Shown one piece after another: positions 26,883-35,031 of a stretch of DNA of 64,000 nt; positions within the stretch are counted from its first letter, which is position 1, and each line of letters begins with the position of its first letter. Where the stretch lies: the NCBI GenBank assembly GCA_963723355.1, contig CAVRQQ010000005.1, positions 62,001 to 126,000 of the forward strand. The letters are read 5' to 3'. A program made the translations under genes and the position numbers. This stretch comes from JAFDBW01 sp963723355 (GTDB lineage Bacteria; Desulfobacterota; Desulfuromonadia; Desulfuromonadales; BM103). The notes under the pieces are model-generated. The model was not told the origin of the DNA. It saw nothing but the letters and a program-made list of their open reading frames with translations, and made no database searches.

Positions 26883-27782
26883 TCAGTCACCGGCGACCTC
26901 AGGTGGCTTCAAGCAGGTATCAATAGTGGTGAAGTTGAACTCGCTTAAAAGGCTTTTAAAACGGGCCTCTGTCTTGTCTAGATTCAGGTAGTGCCTGAAT
27001 CTGCTTTTCGCCGAGGCGCCCTTCATTCTTGGTTGGTCAGGATCAAACTCCCAGGGGTGCAGATAGAAGACGAAAGGCTGTTTATCAACCTGGTTGATAC
27101 GGTTTAAACCCCAACGGGTTACTCGGTACGGGAAAAGGCGGAAATAACCTCCACCCGCAATAGGCAGGTTTCGCCCGGCCAGGTTGAGTGTGGTAATCGG
27201 AAATTCCAGAAGTGCAGGTTGGCCGGGCGTAGTATTCTGGCGTGCCTGCCAGCTGCCATGAGTATTTTTCACTGCCATCGTGGCAAAGCGTGGCCAATCG
27301 CGGATGCCATAGAGATCATGAACGATAGGGAAGATACTCGAGTCATATTTATAACCGGCCTCATAAAGTTCATCAAAGGCCCAGAAGGTTTGCGGTGTGA
27401 TCGAATAACTGGGCGCACGATAGCCAGTCACAACCTTGCCTGACAGCCCTTCTAGTAGAGATTTGCTGGCACGGATATCTCTCCGGAAGGTGATTCTGTC
27501 CATTTTACTGACCAGACGATGTGCGTAACCATGGCTGGCTATTTCATGACCGTTATCTGAGATGAGGTTGACCAGACTTGGACAACGTTCCGCGACCCAG
27601 CCAAGGATAAAAAAGGTTGCCTTAACCTCGAACTCATCGAGTATCTGCAGGATTTTACGGGTGTTAACTTCTACCCGCAACTCCTTATCGCCCCAACTCT
27701 CCGGAGGTGAGATTGCCTCAAAGGCAGAGACGTGAAAATAGTCTTCGACGTCGATGCTGAGATAATTAATCTGATTTTTCAT
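26883..27782 (-). CDS. Polysaccharide deacetylase of the XrtA system (TIGR03006-like)
   Basis: 299 residues, NodB-type carbohydrate esterase 4 fold. SIDVEDYFHVSAF near residue 10 holds the catalytic-base and metal aspartates; GHEIASHGYAHRLVS near residue 80 supplies the H-x3-H metal histidines; the YRAPSYSITPQTFWAFDEL block follows near 120-140, and FYLHPWEFDPDQPRM near 240 is the C-terminal catalytic histidine motif. Such enzymes deacetylate N-acetylhexosamine residues of the polymer. No signal peptide is seen, which is usual for this subgroup. It sits between the ATPase and the FemAB-like gene in the EPS operon. Confidence 0.88.
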   Translation of the reverse strand: MKNQINYLSIDVEDYFHVSAFEAISPPESWGDKELRVEVNTRKILQILDEFEVKATFFILGWVAERCPSLVNLISDNGHEIASHGYAHRLVSKMDRITFRRDIRASKSLLEGLSGKVVTGYRAPSYSITPQTFWAFDELYEAGYKYDSSIFPIVHDLYGIRDWPRFATMAVKNTHGSWQARQNTTPGQPALLEFPITTLNLAGRNLPIAGGGYFRLFPYRVTRWGLNRINQVDKQPFVFYLHPWEFDPDQPRMKGASAKSRFRHYLNLDKTEARFKSLLSEFNFTTIDTCLKPPEVAGD

Positions 27783-27809
27783 TAAATTTTCACCGAGGGT
27801 TTCAGATTC

Positions 27810-28979
27810 TCAACTGAACAGTTTGCGTAATCTGTTTTTGTGGGAGAGATTATCAAGCTCTTCAGACTTTTTCGTTACAGTCGCATCGGACTCAGAAGAA
27901 TCGTTATTCACATGACCAGTCAAGTACATCTGCAGGTGATGGCAGGTGCGCTCCAGATTCACATCCATCCGGTGGAAACTTTTTTTCTGGAATTCAAGAA
28001 TCTCGTAGAGCATTTCCTTGTGCGTCTGAAGTTCACGATTGACTTCATCCCGATGCAGCAGCAAGCCTTCAAGTGCGGACATCTTCTGTTCGTAAACGCT
28101 TAAACGGTCAACCAGATTGGCTCGAGACAAGGCTTTATTGTTTGGCAGGTAACCAGCGTTATCAGAAACGTGCCTGTCCCATGAGACATCTCCAATCACA
28201 TCTTTGACAAACCCAAGATTCACATTTTTCGTATTCTCAACACAGGCTGCGAGCAGAATAAAGTCGCTAAAGATGTTTATTAAGCGTGGGACACCTTGAC
28301 TATATTCAAACAATGCCTCAAAGGTCCCATCCCCCCACATGAGAGCATCCCGGTTGCCCGCTGTTTCCAGACGGTGATAAACATATTCTTCTGTTTCACA
28401 CTGCGTCAGGGGGGTTAGCTGACAATGTATGCTGATTCTCTGTCGAAGTTGGCGCAACTCATTACAAGCGATGGTCGTCTTCAACTCAGGCTGACCAACC
28501 AGGATGATTTGCAGGAGCTTGGTATCTGTCGCTTCCAGGTTGGAAAGCAGGCGTATCTCCTCAAGAGCCGAAGTTGAGAGGTTTTGGGCTTCATCGATAA
28601 TGACAACAGCGTGACGATTCTGCGCATGAATTTCGACCAGGAAATCATTCAACTCACGCAACAAGGTAATCTTGTCTTTTCCGCTCACACTGAGGCCAAA
28701 GTCCTCATTAATCATCGCCAATATCTGTTTACTGGAGGCCCTGGTGTTGAAGACCATGGAAAGGGCAACGTCTTGACCGATTTCTTTGATGAGATTTCGC
28801 ACTATCGTGGTTTTGCCGGAGCCAACTTCACCGGTCAGCAGAATGAATCCGGCACGTTCATGAAGTCCGTATTTGAGATAATTCAAGGCTTTTTTGTGCG
28901 AGTGGCTCTGGTAGAGAAAGTCCGGGTTGGGGACTAACTCAAAGGGCTTGGTTGTGAGGTTGAAATAATCTGTATACAT
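27810..28979 (-). CDS. XrtA-associated AAA ATPase (ExeA/GspA-like, TIGR03015-like)
   Basis: 389 residues. It starts with YTDYFNLTTKPFELVPNPDF, typical for ExeA-like ATPases; Walker A GEVGSGKTT lies near residue 50 and Walker B AVVIIDEAQNLS near 128. The arginine-finger region has QLRQRISIHCQLTPL and GVPRLINIFSDF. The C-terminal about 110 residues are charged and coiled-coil-like. In PEP-CTERM/EpsH loci this ATPase accompanies the outer-membrane and chain-length proteins and may power or regulate export; the role is inferred. It begins 17 bases after the outer-membrane barrel gene. Confidence 0.87.
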   Translation of the reverse strand: MYTDYFNLTTKPFELVPNPDFLYQSHSHKKALNYLKYGLHERAGFILLTGEVGSGKTTIVRNLIKEIGQDVALSMVFNTRASSKQILAMINEDFGLSVSGKDKITLLRELNDFLVEIHAQNRHAVVIIDEAQNLSTSALEEIRLLSNLEATDTKLLQIILVGQPELKTTIACNELRQLRQRISIHCQLTPLTQCETEEYVYHRLETAGNRDALMWGDGTFEALFEYSQGVPRLINIFSDFILLAACVENTKNVNLGFVKDVIGDVSWDRHVSDNAGYLPNNKALSRANLVDRLSVYEQKMSALEGLLLHRDEVNRELQTHKEMLYEILEFQKKSFHRMDVNLERTCHHLQMYLTGHVNNDSSESDATVTKKSEELDNLSHKNRLRKLFS

Positions 28980-28996
28980 AGCCTTTGCCTATCCGA

Positions 28997-30280
28997 TCAA
29001 AACGTTAATGAAGCCTGAACGAAGACAATGTTATTGTCGTAGTCCCCGCCATCGAGGTCGGACTCTGTACGGTTGTAGGTATAGCCGGTGGAGACTCTAC
29101 CCAAGCGTGTTTCAAGATATAAAGAGAAGCTTGTGCCGTAACGATCAAATCTTTCTGCATCCTGACCTGTTCGATCAAAATTCTCGTAGCGGAGAAGACC
29201 GGTTATACCGATCTTCTCATTAAGCGGCAGTTCTCCCGTAAGCGCCCCGCCATAAGAATCTTCATCACGGTCAATTTCTATATACTCACTACTTCTGGCA
29301 AAGAGTGTGAAATTCACCGTGAAGCGATCGACATACTTAAGATATGTCGAGTATCTGTAAGTCTCAGTGGCTCCGTTATCGACAGAAATGTTAACGCTCT
29401 TTTTGCCTTCCGCGCCAACAGAGTAGTTGCTGGTAATGTCGTAATCAGCTCCCAACTGCCATTCTTCAGTATCGCCTTTACCCTTCACATCGTAATCGAG
29501 CCAGGTATGGCCGTAAGTTCCATTCAACCGCAATCGCTCTGTTGCCTCGTATGACAGGCCAACACTGACGCTCTCCTGGTCGTAATCATAGCGGCCACCA
29601 CGCTCTTCAGGACAGCCGAACCAATTGCAGCCAGCATCTTCATCGGCGTCTTTAGGGCGATACTCTTGATAAGATCCAGACACAGTCACAGTAACCCTTG
29701 AAGACAATTCATTTGTCAGGCTGGCCGAATAGAGGTGGCTGATGTAATCATTCGCATCGTCTTCCTCGTACCATTGATTTGTATAGGTGTAACCCAGATT
29801 CATCCAGGTGCCCCTCATTAAAGGAAACTGCAGATAGGGATTTATTCTTAGCGTATTTGAATCGGTCAGATTGATAGTCGTGTTGCTTTCTCCTCCTCGA
29901 CCTCCTTCGTTGACAGGTACTCGTGAATAAGTGTCGGTGACTCTCAAAAAGAGCAGCTCACGGTAAAGCCTGGCCAGCGCATTCAGGGTGGCAGCCTGAT
30001 TCGTGTCGGCGCCAATACGGTCTTCATCTGTATGGTCAAGGTATTTCACCATACTCAATCTGGCTGAGAGAGAGAGATCCAGGTGAGGCCTCTTCCAGGT
30101 CATAGAGACATTGGGTGTAACTGTAGTGATAACATCATCCTCCTCGTTGTCTGAATCGAGATAGATGTTGTCATTGTATTCCATGCGCATATCGACACCA
30201 GGGGTCAATGTGAAATCTGCGTGGCAAGGTAAACCCAAAACACAACAAAACAATGTCAGTAACGCGATTCGCAAATTCAC
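28997..30280 (-). CDS. XrtA-system outer-membrane beta-barrel protein (TIGR03016-like)
   Basis: 427 residues with a signal peptide (RIALLTLFCCVLGLPCHA) and then alternating hydrophobic/polar strands rich in aromatic residues, ending in the aromatic IVFVQASLTF, the C-terminal phenylalanine signature for outer-membrane insertion. The segment GVDMRMEYNDNIYLDSDNEED near the mature N-terminus is typical of the PEP-CTERM-associated barrel family. It contains an extra Cys pair in DAGCNWFGCPEE (about residue 220). Probably the outer-membrane exit pore or a partner of the Wza-like export protein at 32802-33602. Eleven bases after the tyrosine-kinase gene. Confidence 0.85.
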   Translation of the reverse strand: MNLRIALLTLFCCVLGLPCHADFTLTPGVDMRMEYNDNIYLDSDNEEDDVITTVTPNVSMTWKRPHLDLSLSARLSMVKYLDHTDEDRIGADTNQAATLNALARLYRELLFLRVTDTYSRVPVNEGGRGGESNTTINLTDSNTLRINPYLQFPLMRGTWMNLGYTYTNQWYEEDDANDYISHLYSASLTNELSSRVTVTVSGSYQEYRPKDADEDAGCNWFGCPEERGGRYDYDQESVSVGLSYEATERLRLNGTYGHTWLDYDVKGKGDTEEWQLGADYDITSNYSVGAEGKKSVNISVDNGATETYRYSTYLKYVDRFTVNFTLFARSSEYIEIDRDEDSYGGALTGELPLNEKIGITGLLRYENFDRTGQDAERFDRYGTSFSLYLETRLGRVSTGYTYNRTESDLDGGDYDNNIVFVQASLTF

Positions 30281-30290
30281 TGTCCCCCCC

Positions 30291-31142
30291 TTATCGATAG
30301 CCGTAATATCCGTAATAACCTTGCAAGGAATTCACCCTGCTGACCCCATTCGAGACAATTCCAAGAAGATTATTATTGCCAATCATCTCCAGTGATCTTT
30401 TCAGCCTCTCCGGAGTGGTGACTCCTTCCCTGACAACAAGCAGAATGGCGCCTATGGCATTAGCGATGTATTGTGGTTCGGCAAAAGGTAACAATGGAGT
30501 GGTATCGACTATAACGTAACGGTCTTTGTAGCGGCTCTTGATCTCATCAAAAATCTCAGTCATCCGGTTCGAAGAGAATAGCTCGACTGGTTTTTCAACG
30601 CTTCTACCGGCCGGCAAAATGCTAAGGCTGCCTATCCCGGTTTTCACGAGCACTTCGCTGATATCCATACCATCAACGACACAATCAGTTAACCCGGCCT
30701 TAGATTCCAGGCCGAGGTATTTGAGGACTGAAGGTTTACGGATGTCGGCTTCTACCAGTAGAACGGTATGGTCGAATTCCTGGGCCATGGTAATTGCCAG
30801 GTTAAGCGCGGTAAGAGTCTTACCTTCACCGGCAACCGAACTGGTGACCATCAGCGCCCTGTCAAACTTTCCCGTTTTAGACAGCTTGACAAGAAGAGAC
30901 TTGAGCTTGCGATACTGCTCGGAAGCAGGCGAAGTCTGGTCATTGGTTGTCACCAGAAAAGGGTTGTTATACTTTGGCACAAGATCGGGAGGAGCATGTA
31001 CGGTGCGCCCGGCTTTTTCTGATTCTAACTTTAACGACCTTGATTCCGGAGGGTCAGTTTCCGGGTTGCATGGTGGAGAAACCGCGCCCTGCTCGTTGCG
31101 TTTACGGGCTGCGATTTCAATCGCTTTATCTAGTCGACTCAT
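30291..31142 (-). CDS. XrtA-system cytoplasmic tyrosine autokinase (CpsD/CapB-like, TIGR03018-like)
   Basis: 283 residues from the ATG at 31142, which has a GAGG site seven bases upstream. It is a bacterial tyrosine kinase with Walker A' SSVAGEGKTLTALNLA near residue 105, the second Walker motif LLVEADIRKPSVLKYLG, and Walker B YVIVDTTPLLPF. The C-terminus is a tyrosine cluster (GYYGYYGYR), the autophosphorylation tail that regulates polymer length. The membrane activator is the chain-length protein encoded directly upstream (31201-32784), from which it is separated as in Gram-positive CapA/CapB systems. The first about 60 residues are charged and low in conservation. Confidence 0.88.
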   Translation of the reverse strand: MSRLDKAIEIAARKRNEQGAVSPPCNPETDPPESRSLKLESEKAGRTVHAPPDLVPKYNNPFLVTTNDQTSPASEQYRKLKSLLVKLSKTGKFDRALMVTSSVAGEGKTLTALNLAITMAQEFDHTVLLVEADIRKPSVLKYLGLESKAGLTDCVVDGMDISEVLVKTGIGSLSILPAGRSVEKPVELFSSNRMTEIFDEIKSRYKDRYVIVDTTPLLPFAEPQYIANAIGAILLVVREGVTTPERLKRSLEMIGNNNLLGIVSNGVSRVNSLQGYYGYYGYR

Positions 31143-31200
31143 GGTAATCCTCAATCTCATTAATTCCTGTGGTTGTAACGGTTATATTAATGCGATACCA

Positions 31201-32784
31201 CTAAAGCAGCTTGGTAATAGCTCGATCCATTAGCGACAAATCGAGCAAGTCATGCAGCATCAAGCCACCAATCAAGATGGCACAGACTGCAGCAAAGGCA
31301 AAAGCGGCTTTGTCCTTCCTTTGCATTAACCTGGTATCAGCATCAGTCCAGATAAAGGGGATTTCTGCAAGTATGGTCACGCCGAATTCCCTTAGCGAAT
31401 CCGTTCCCTTTATGGAGTTATTCATAAGTTCTGTGATAAAAACTGCACCCAGCCCGCAAGCCACCCCTACCAGAACGCCAATCAGCATCAGAGTAAGACG
31501 TGGGGCACCTGTCGGTTTGGTTGGCAGGATGGCCGGGTCAACAATGCGGAAGGTTGTTGCCTTGTCACCCACCTCCATCTGCTTCGAGACCTCGGAGACA
31601 CCCACGCGTTGTAACAACTGATTGTAAATTGACGCCTGCATGGAACGCTGACGCTCAAGGTCATTCAAAGCCTTCTTATCCTCCGGGAAATCACGTAACA
31701 ACTCCTGGTTTTCCTGGATACCAGCTACAAGCTCTTTTTCTTTAGCAATCAATGCGTTGAGATCGGACTGTGCAGTATTCAATCGCATTTTGAGGTCGAC
31801 ATAGATGGGGTCTTCAACAGGGTTGTAACTCTGGGGGAGCATCGCCTCGGCTTCAACAGGCTGTTCTTGTTGTCTTTTCTGCAACTCCTCGATCTGCTCC
31901 CTGAGTTTGACCACAGTTGGGTATTGATCGTTGTAGACCAGAAGAAGTTCCTCGACTCTGGCTTGTAATTGCCCGATTCGATGATTCGTTACTCCGCCGA
32001 CATCGCCTCCATAAGATTGAGAGCTGAATCCCCCGGCCAACGTATTTCTAAGCATGTCGAGCTGCTGACGGATCGTTTTAATCGTCGCTAAGGTCTGGGT
32101 CTTTTGCCCTCTGAGTTGCTTGAGGACCTCTTCATCATCTTCTATCTGACGCATAACCGTAGCTTCATTAACTGTAGAATAGATCCCTGATTCTCTTCTG
32201 AAATCAATTATTTTGGCATCAATTTCATCCAGCTTTTGCTTGTAGAAATTGACCTGTTCGGAGAGAAATCGGTTAGCGCCATAAGACTCTTCACGTTTAC
32301 CAGAGAGGTTTTCTTCCACGTAGATATTGACCAGGGTATTAATGTATTCCTTGGCAAAGGCAGGATCCGGATCAATAATTGAGACAAAAAACAGGTCGTT
32401 TCCCCTGATACTTATTTGCGTTTGCTTCTGGCACTTCTGCACCAGCGTCTGAAAATTCTCGGCATCGATGTAACGTGCATCTGTGTCCAAATCCATCTTC
32501 TTGAGAGTCCGGGTCACCATGTCACGGCTCAGCATATGGTAACGCAGCACTCTGATGCGGTCGTTCATAGACGGTGATACTGTTAGGCCTTTCATCAAGC
32601 TATTAATAACATTACGTTCAATGAATACGGTGCTCTTAACTTCGTAAACTTTGGTCTTGAAAAAAGTCAAAAAGACCAAGAACAGTGAGACCGTTGCAGC
32701 AATAACGATGAACATATGACGTCTGGCATAGACAGCGTAGAGAAACTGTTTGGCCTGTTCGATTAGTCCTACCTGGGCTTTCAT
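31201..32784 (-). CDS. XrtA-system chain-length determinant (Wzz/PCP family, TIGR03007-like)
   Basis: 527 residues. A transmembrane segment near residue 22-42 (RHMFIVIAATVSLFLVFL) and a second near 425-450 flank a large periplasmic coiled-coil region, the layout of polysaccharide copolymerases. The proline-containing RIVDPAILPTKPTGAPRLT before the second segment is the typical PCP motif. A further C-terminal hydrophobic stretch (AFAAVCAILIGGLML) near 500 is usual in this subgroup. It controls polymer length and activates the tyrosine kinase at 30291-31142. It begins 17 bases after the export protein gene. Confidence 0.9.
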   Translation of the reverse strand: MKAQVGLIEQAKQFLYAVYARRHMFIVIAATVSLFLVFLTFFKTKVYEVKSTVFIERNVINSLMKGLTVSPSMNDRIRVLRYHMLSRDMVTRTLKKMDLDTDARYIDAENFQTLVQKCQKQTQISIRGNDLFFVSIIDPDPAFAKEYINTLVNIYVEENLSGKREESYGANRFLSEQVNFYKQKLDEIDAKIIDFRRESGIYSTVNEATVMRQIEDDEEVLKQLRGQKTQTLATIKTIRQQLDMLRNTLAGGFSSQSYGGDVGGVTNHRIGQLQARVEELLLVYNDQYPTVVKLREQIEELQKRQQEQPVEAEAMLPQSYNPVEDPIYVDLKMRLNTAQSDLNALIAKEKELVAGIQENQELLRDFPEDKKALNDLERQRSMQASIYNQLLQRVGVSEVSKQMEVGDKATTFRIVDPAILPTKPTGAPRLTLMLIGVLVGVACGLGAVFITELMNNSIKGTDSLREFGVTILAEIPFIWTDADTRLMQRKDKAAFAFAAVCAILIGGLMLHDLLDLSLMDRAITKLL

Positions 32785-32801
32785 GTGTCGCCTTCTCCCT
32801 G

Positions 32802-33602
32802 TTAAAAGATACCTTCCTGAACAATCACGTAATCGCCTCGAGCTAATTCAATGTTCTGGGTCAAATCACCGTCACTAACCAGATCGTCAATATTGATCTT
32901 GATGCGCGTATCCATGCCGTCATTCTTGCGCAGGATCAAAACGGCACTCTGCTTGGCATATTTGCTGAATCCACCACATTCCAGGATTGCATCAAGGACT
33001 CTCAACCCTTCACGGTAGATGATGTACGCTGGATTTTTTACTGCACCGACCACATAGACTTTGTTCTTTTCGTTGGTTGGCAGGTAGAGGATATCTTCAG
33101 ATTGCAATTCAATATCCTTCGTAATTTCCCCGTCAACAAAAAGGCCATAAATGTCGATCTCCAATGGCTTGTTGTCGCGCACCAATCGCGCGTTCTTCAT
33201 GTCTGCATTTTCAACGCCGTTGAGACTGCAGAGGAGTTTGAAGAGGGTGGTTCTTCCGGACAGATTGATCACAGTCGAGGGGACACCGCCTCCAGAGACA
33301 TAGATGCGGTTGTTGGTGATACCGGACACCGCAACCGTGACAATCGGTTTTTTGACGTAGCTGTCCAAAACCTTGGCCAGATCCCGGCTTAGTTGGACGG
33401 GAGTCAAACCGGTCGCAGCAACATCACCCACTGCAGGCAAGGTGATCTTGCCGTCCGGACGAACAATCATTGTAACGCTTAGCTCCGGCACGCCCCACAC
33501 TGATACGTTCAGAGTATCTCCATCGCCGATGATATAATCACCAGCCAAAGCCTGGGTTGGTAATAAAATACTAAAGAGCAAAATTAGACAAAACCGAATC
33601 AT
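32802..33602 (-). CDS. XrtA-system polysaccharide export protein (Wza-like, TIGR03027-like)
   Basis: 266 residues from the ATG at 33602, preceded by GGAGGTAGC; the longer frame overlaps the sugar transferase end and is less likely. Signal peptide FCLILLFSILLPTQALA, no lipobox. The poly-export domain begins YIIGDGDTLNVSVWGVPELS and is followed by VRPDGKITLPAVGDVAATGL, and two SLBB-like repeats follow, the second around VYVVGAVKNPAYIIYREGL. It forms the periplasmic/outer-membrane export channel part. It starts four bases after the stop of the initiating sugar transferase, so the two are tightly coupled. Confidence 0.9.
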   Translation of the reverse strand: MIRFCLILLFSILLPTQALAGDYIIGDGDTLNVSVWGVPELSVTMIVRPDGKITLPAVGDVAATGLTPVQLSRDLAKVLDSYVKKPIVTVAVSGITNNRIYVSGGGVPSTVINLSGRTTLFKLLCSLNGVENADMKNARLVRDNKPLEIDIYGLFVDGEITKDIELQSEDILYLPTNEKNKVYVVGAVKNPAYIIYREGLRVLDAILECGGFSKYAKQSAVLILRKNDGMDTRIKINIDDLVSDGDLTQNIELARGDYVIVQEGIF

Positions 33603-33606
33603 TTGG

Positions 33607-34971
33607 CTACCTCCCACCACGCCTGAAGAGGACAACTTTAATCGTCTCCAGAACTATTATAAGATCAAGGGTTATGGAATAATTTTTGATGTAATACAGG
33701 TCGTAACGCAGCTTCTCCAGAGCATCCTCTTCAGAAGCACCGTAGCGGTATTTGACCTGTGCCCAACCGGTTATGCCGGGCCGGACAAAATGTCTTTTAC
33801 CGTAATAAGGGATTGTTTCCGAGAGCTTCTCAACAAACTCTCGCCTTTCAGGCCTGGGGCCGATGAAGCTCATTTCTCCTTTTAAAACGTTAAACATCTG
33901 CGGGATTTCGTCGATTCTTGTTTTGCGTAGCCAGCTGCCGAACCCGGTCGTTCTTGGGTCGTTTTCGATAGCCCAAATCGGCCCGGTTTCCTCCTCTGCG
34001 TTGTCACACATGGTTCTAAATTTCATCAGGGTGAATTCAACTCCACCCTCACCGACTCTCTTTTGTTTGAAGAGTACTGGCCCCGGGGAAGTCATCTTGA
34101 TTAACAATGCAATAATGGGAAGCATTGGCAGGACCAGAATGATTCCGACAATCGACAGAATAATATCCAACGCCCTCTTGTATGCCCGACTGAAAGGGGT
34201 AATGCGAAAACCACCTGAATAGATAAACCAGCTCGGGTGGATCGCCTCAACCAACAACTTGCCGGTCAAGTTTTCGTAAAAAGTCGGCGAGTCAAAGATC
34301 TCGACGCCGCGCAGCTTGCAAGTCAGCAAGTTCTTTACCGGCAGCTGCCCGCGCCTTTCGGTCATCGAGATCACCAGTTTGCCGACTTTCCCCTCGGACA
34401 AAAGACTCTCAATTTCGGTGGCATTGCCGACGATGTGGTCATTAGAGACTGTCGCCAGATCATTGTCCGGCCTTACAAAACCGGCAAAGGCATAATTATG
34501 CTGCGATAGAGGAATTGCTCTCGCAATAACCTCAGCCAATGGCCCCGTACCAAGTATCATTACTTTTTGAGCAAGATTTGATGAATTTTGAAAGGTTTGG
34601 AAACATCTGTGAATCAAATACTGCGTAACCCCGAAGATCAGCAGCGAGATTGAGAGCACGCCGCGACCTAATGCCATATCGGGGGCAACAAAAAAAACGG
34701 CGGAGAGAGCAAAAAAAGCAAGCATCGCAGAGACAGCAATCCGTGATGCCAGCTCAGAACGTTCCAAGAAACGATCACCAGAATAGAGTTCACTGAAAAA
34801 ACCTGTGATTAGAATAACGATGACATAAATAATAGTTATCAAAAGTGAGGTCGCATCATTTGTACCGAAAAAGCCAGGCACCTTATTAAGTCGGATATAC
34901 CACCCGACTTGGTAGCTTGCCACTGCTGCCAGGGCATCAAATAAAAACATTATGAGGGTAAGGTTAAACAT
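33607..34971 (-). CDS. Initiating sugar-phosphate transferase of the XrtA system (EpsB/WbaP-like, TIGR03013-like)
   Basis: 454 residues. N-terminal four membrane segments (1-120), a Rossmann-like cytoplasmic domain (GTGPLAEVIARAIPL near 150), then the membrane segment LDIILSIVGIILVLPMLPII near 275 and the bacterial sugar transferase domain with FKQKRVGEGGVEFTLMKFRT, RTTGFGSWLRKTRIDEIPQ and GPRPERREFVEKL. It transfers a sugar-1-phosphate, often glucose or galactose, from a UDP-sugar to undecaprenyl phosphate, starting repeat-unit synthesis. It is the second gene of the operon headed by the TPR protein, 60 bases downstream of it. Confidence 0.92.
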   Translation of the reverse strand: MFNLTLIMFLFDALAAVASYQVGWYIRLNKVPGFFGTNDATSLLITIIYVIVILITGFFSELYSGDRFLERSELASRIAVSAMLAFFALSAVFFVAPDMALGRGVLSISLLIFGVTQYLIHRCFQTFQNSSNLAQKVMILGTGPLAEVIARAIPLSQHNYAFAGFVRPDNDLATVSNDHIVGNATEIESLLSEGKVGKLVISMTERRGQLPVKNLLTCKLRGVEIFDSPTFYENLTGKLLVEAIHPSWFIYSGGFRITPFSRAYKRALDIILSIVGIILVLPMLPIIALLIKMTSPGPVLFKQKRVGEGGVEFTLMKFRTMCDNAEEETGPIWAIENDPRTTGFGSWLRKTRIDEIPQMFNVLKGEMSFIGPRPERREFVEKLSETIPYYGKRHFVRPGITGWAQVKYRYGASEEDALEKLRYDLYYIKNYSITLDLIIVLETIKVVLFRRGGR

Positions 34972-35031
34972 ATCATCTTCTTAGTAATTCAATTTAATTG
35001 TGGAATCTTTATCGATCTTCACCCTGCGCAA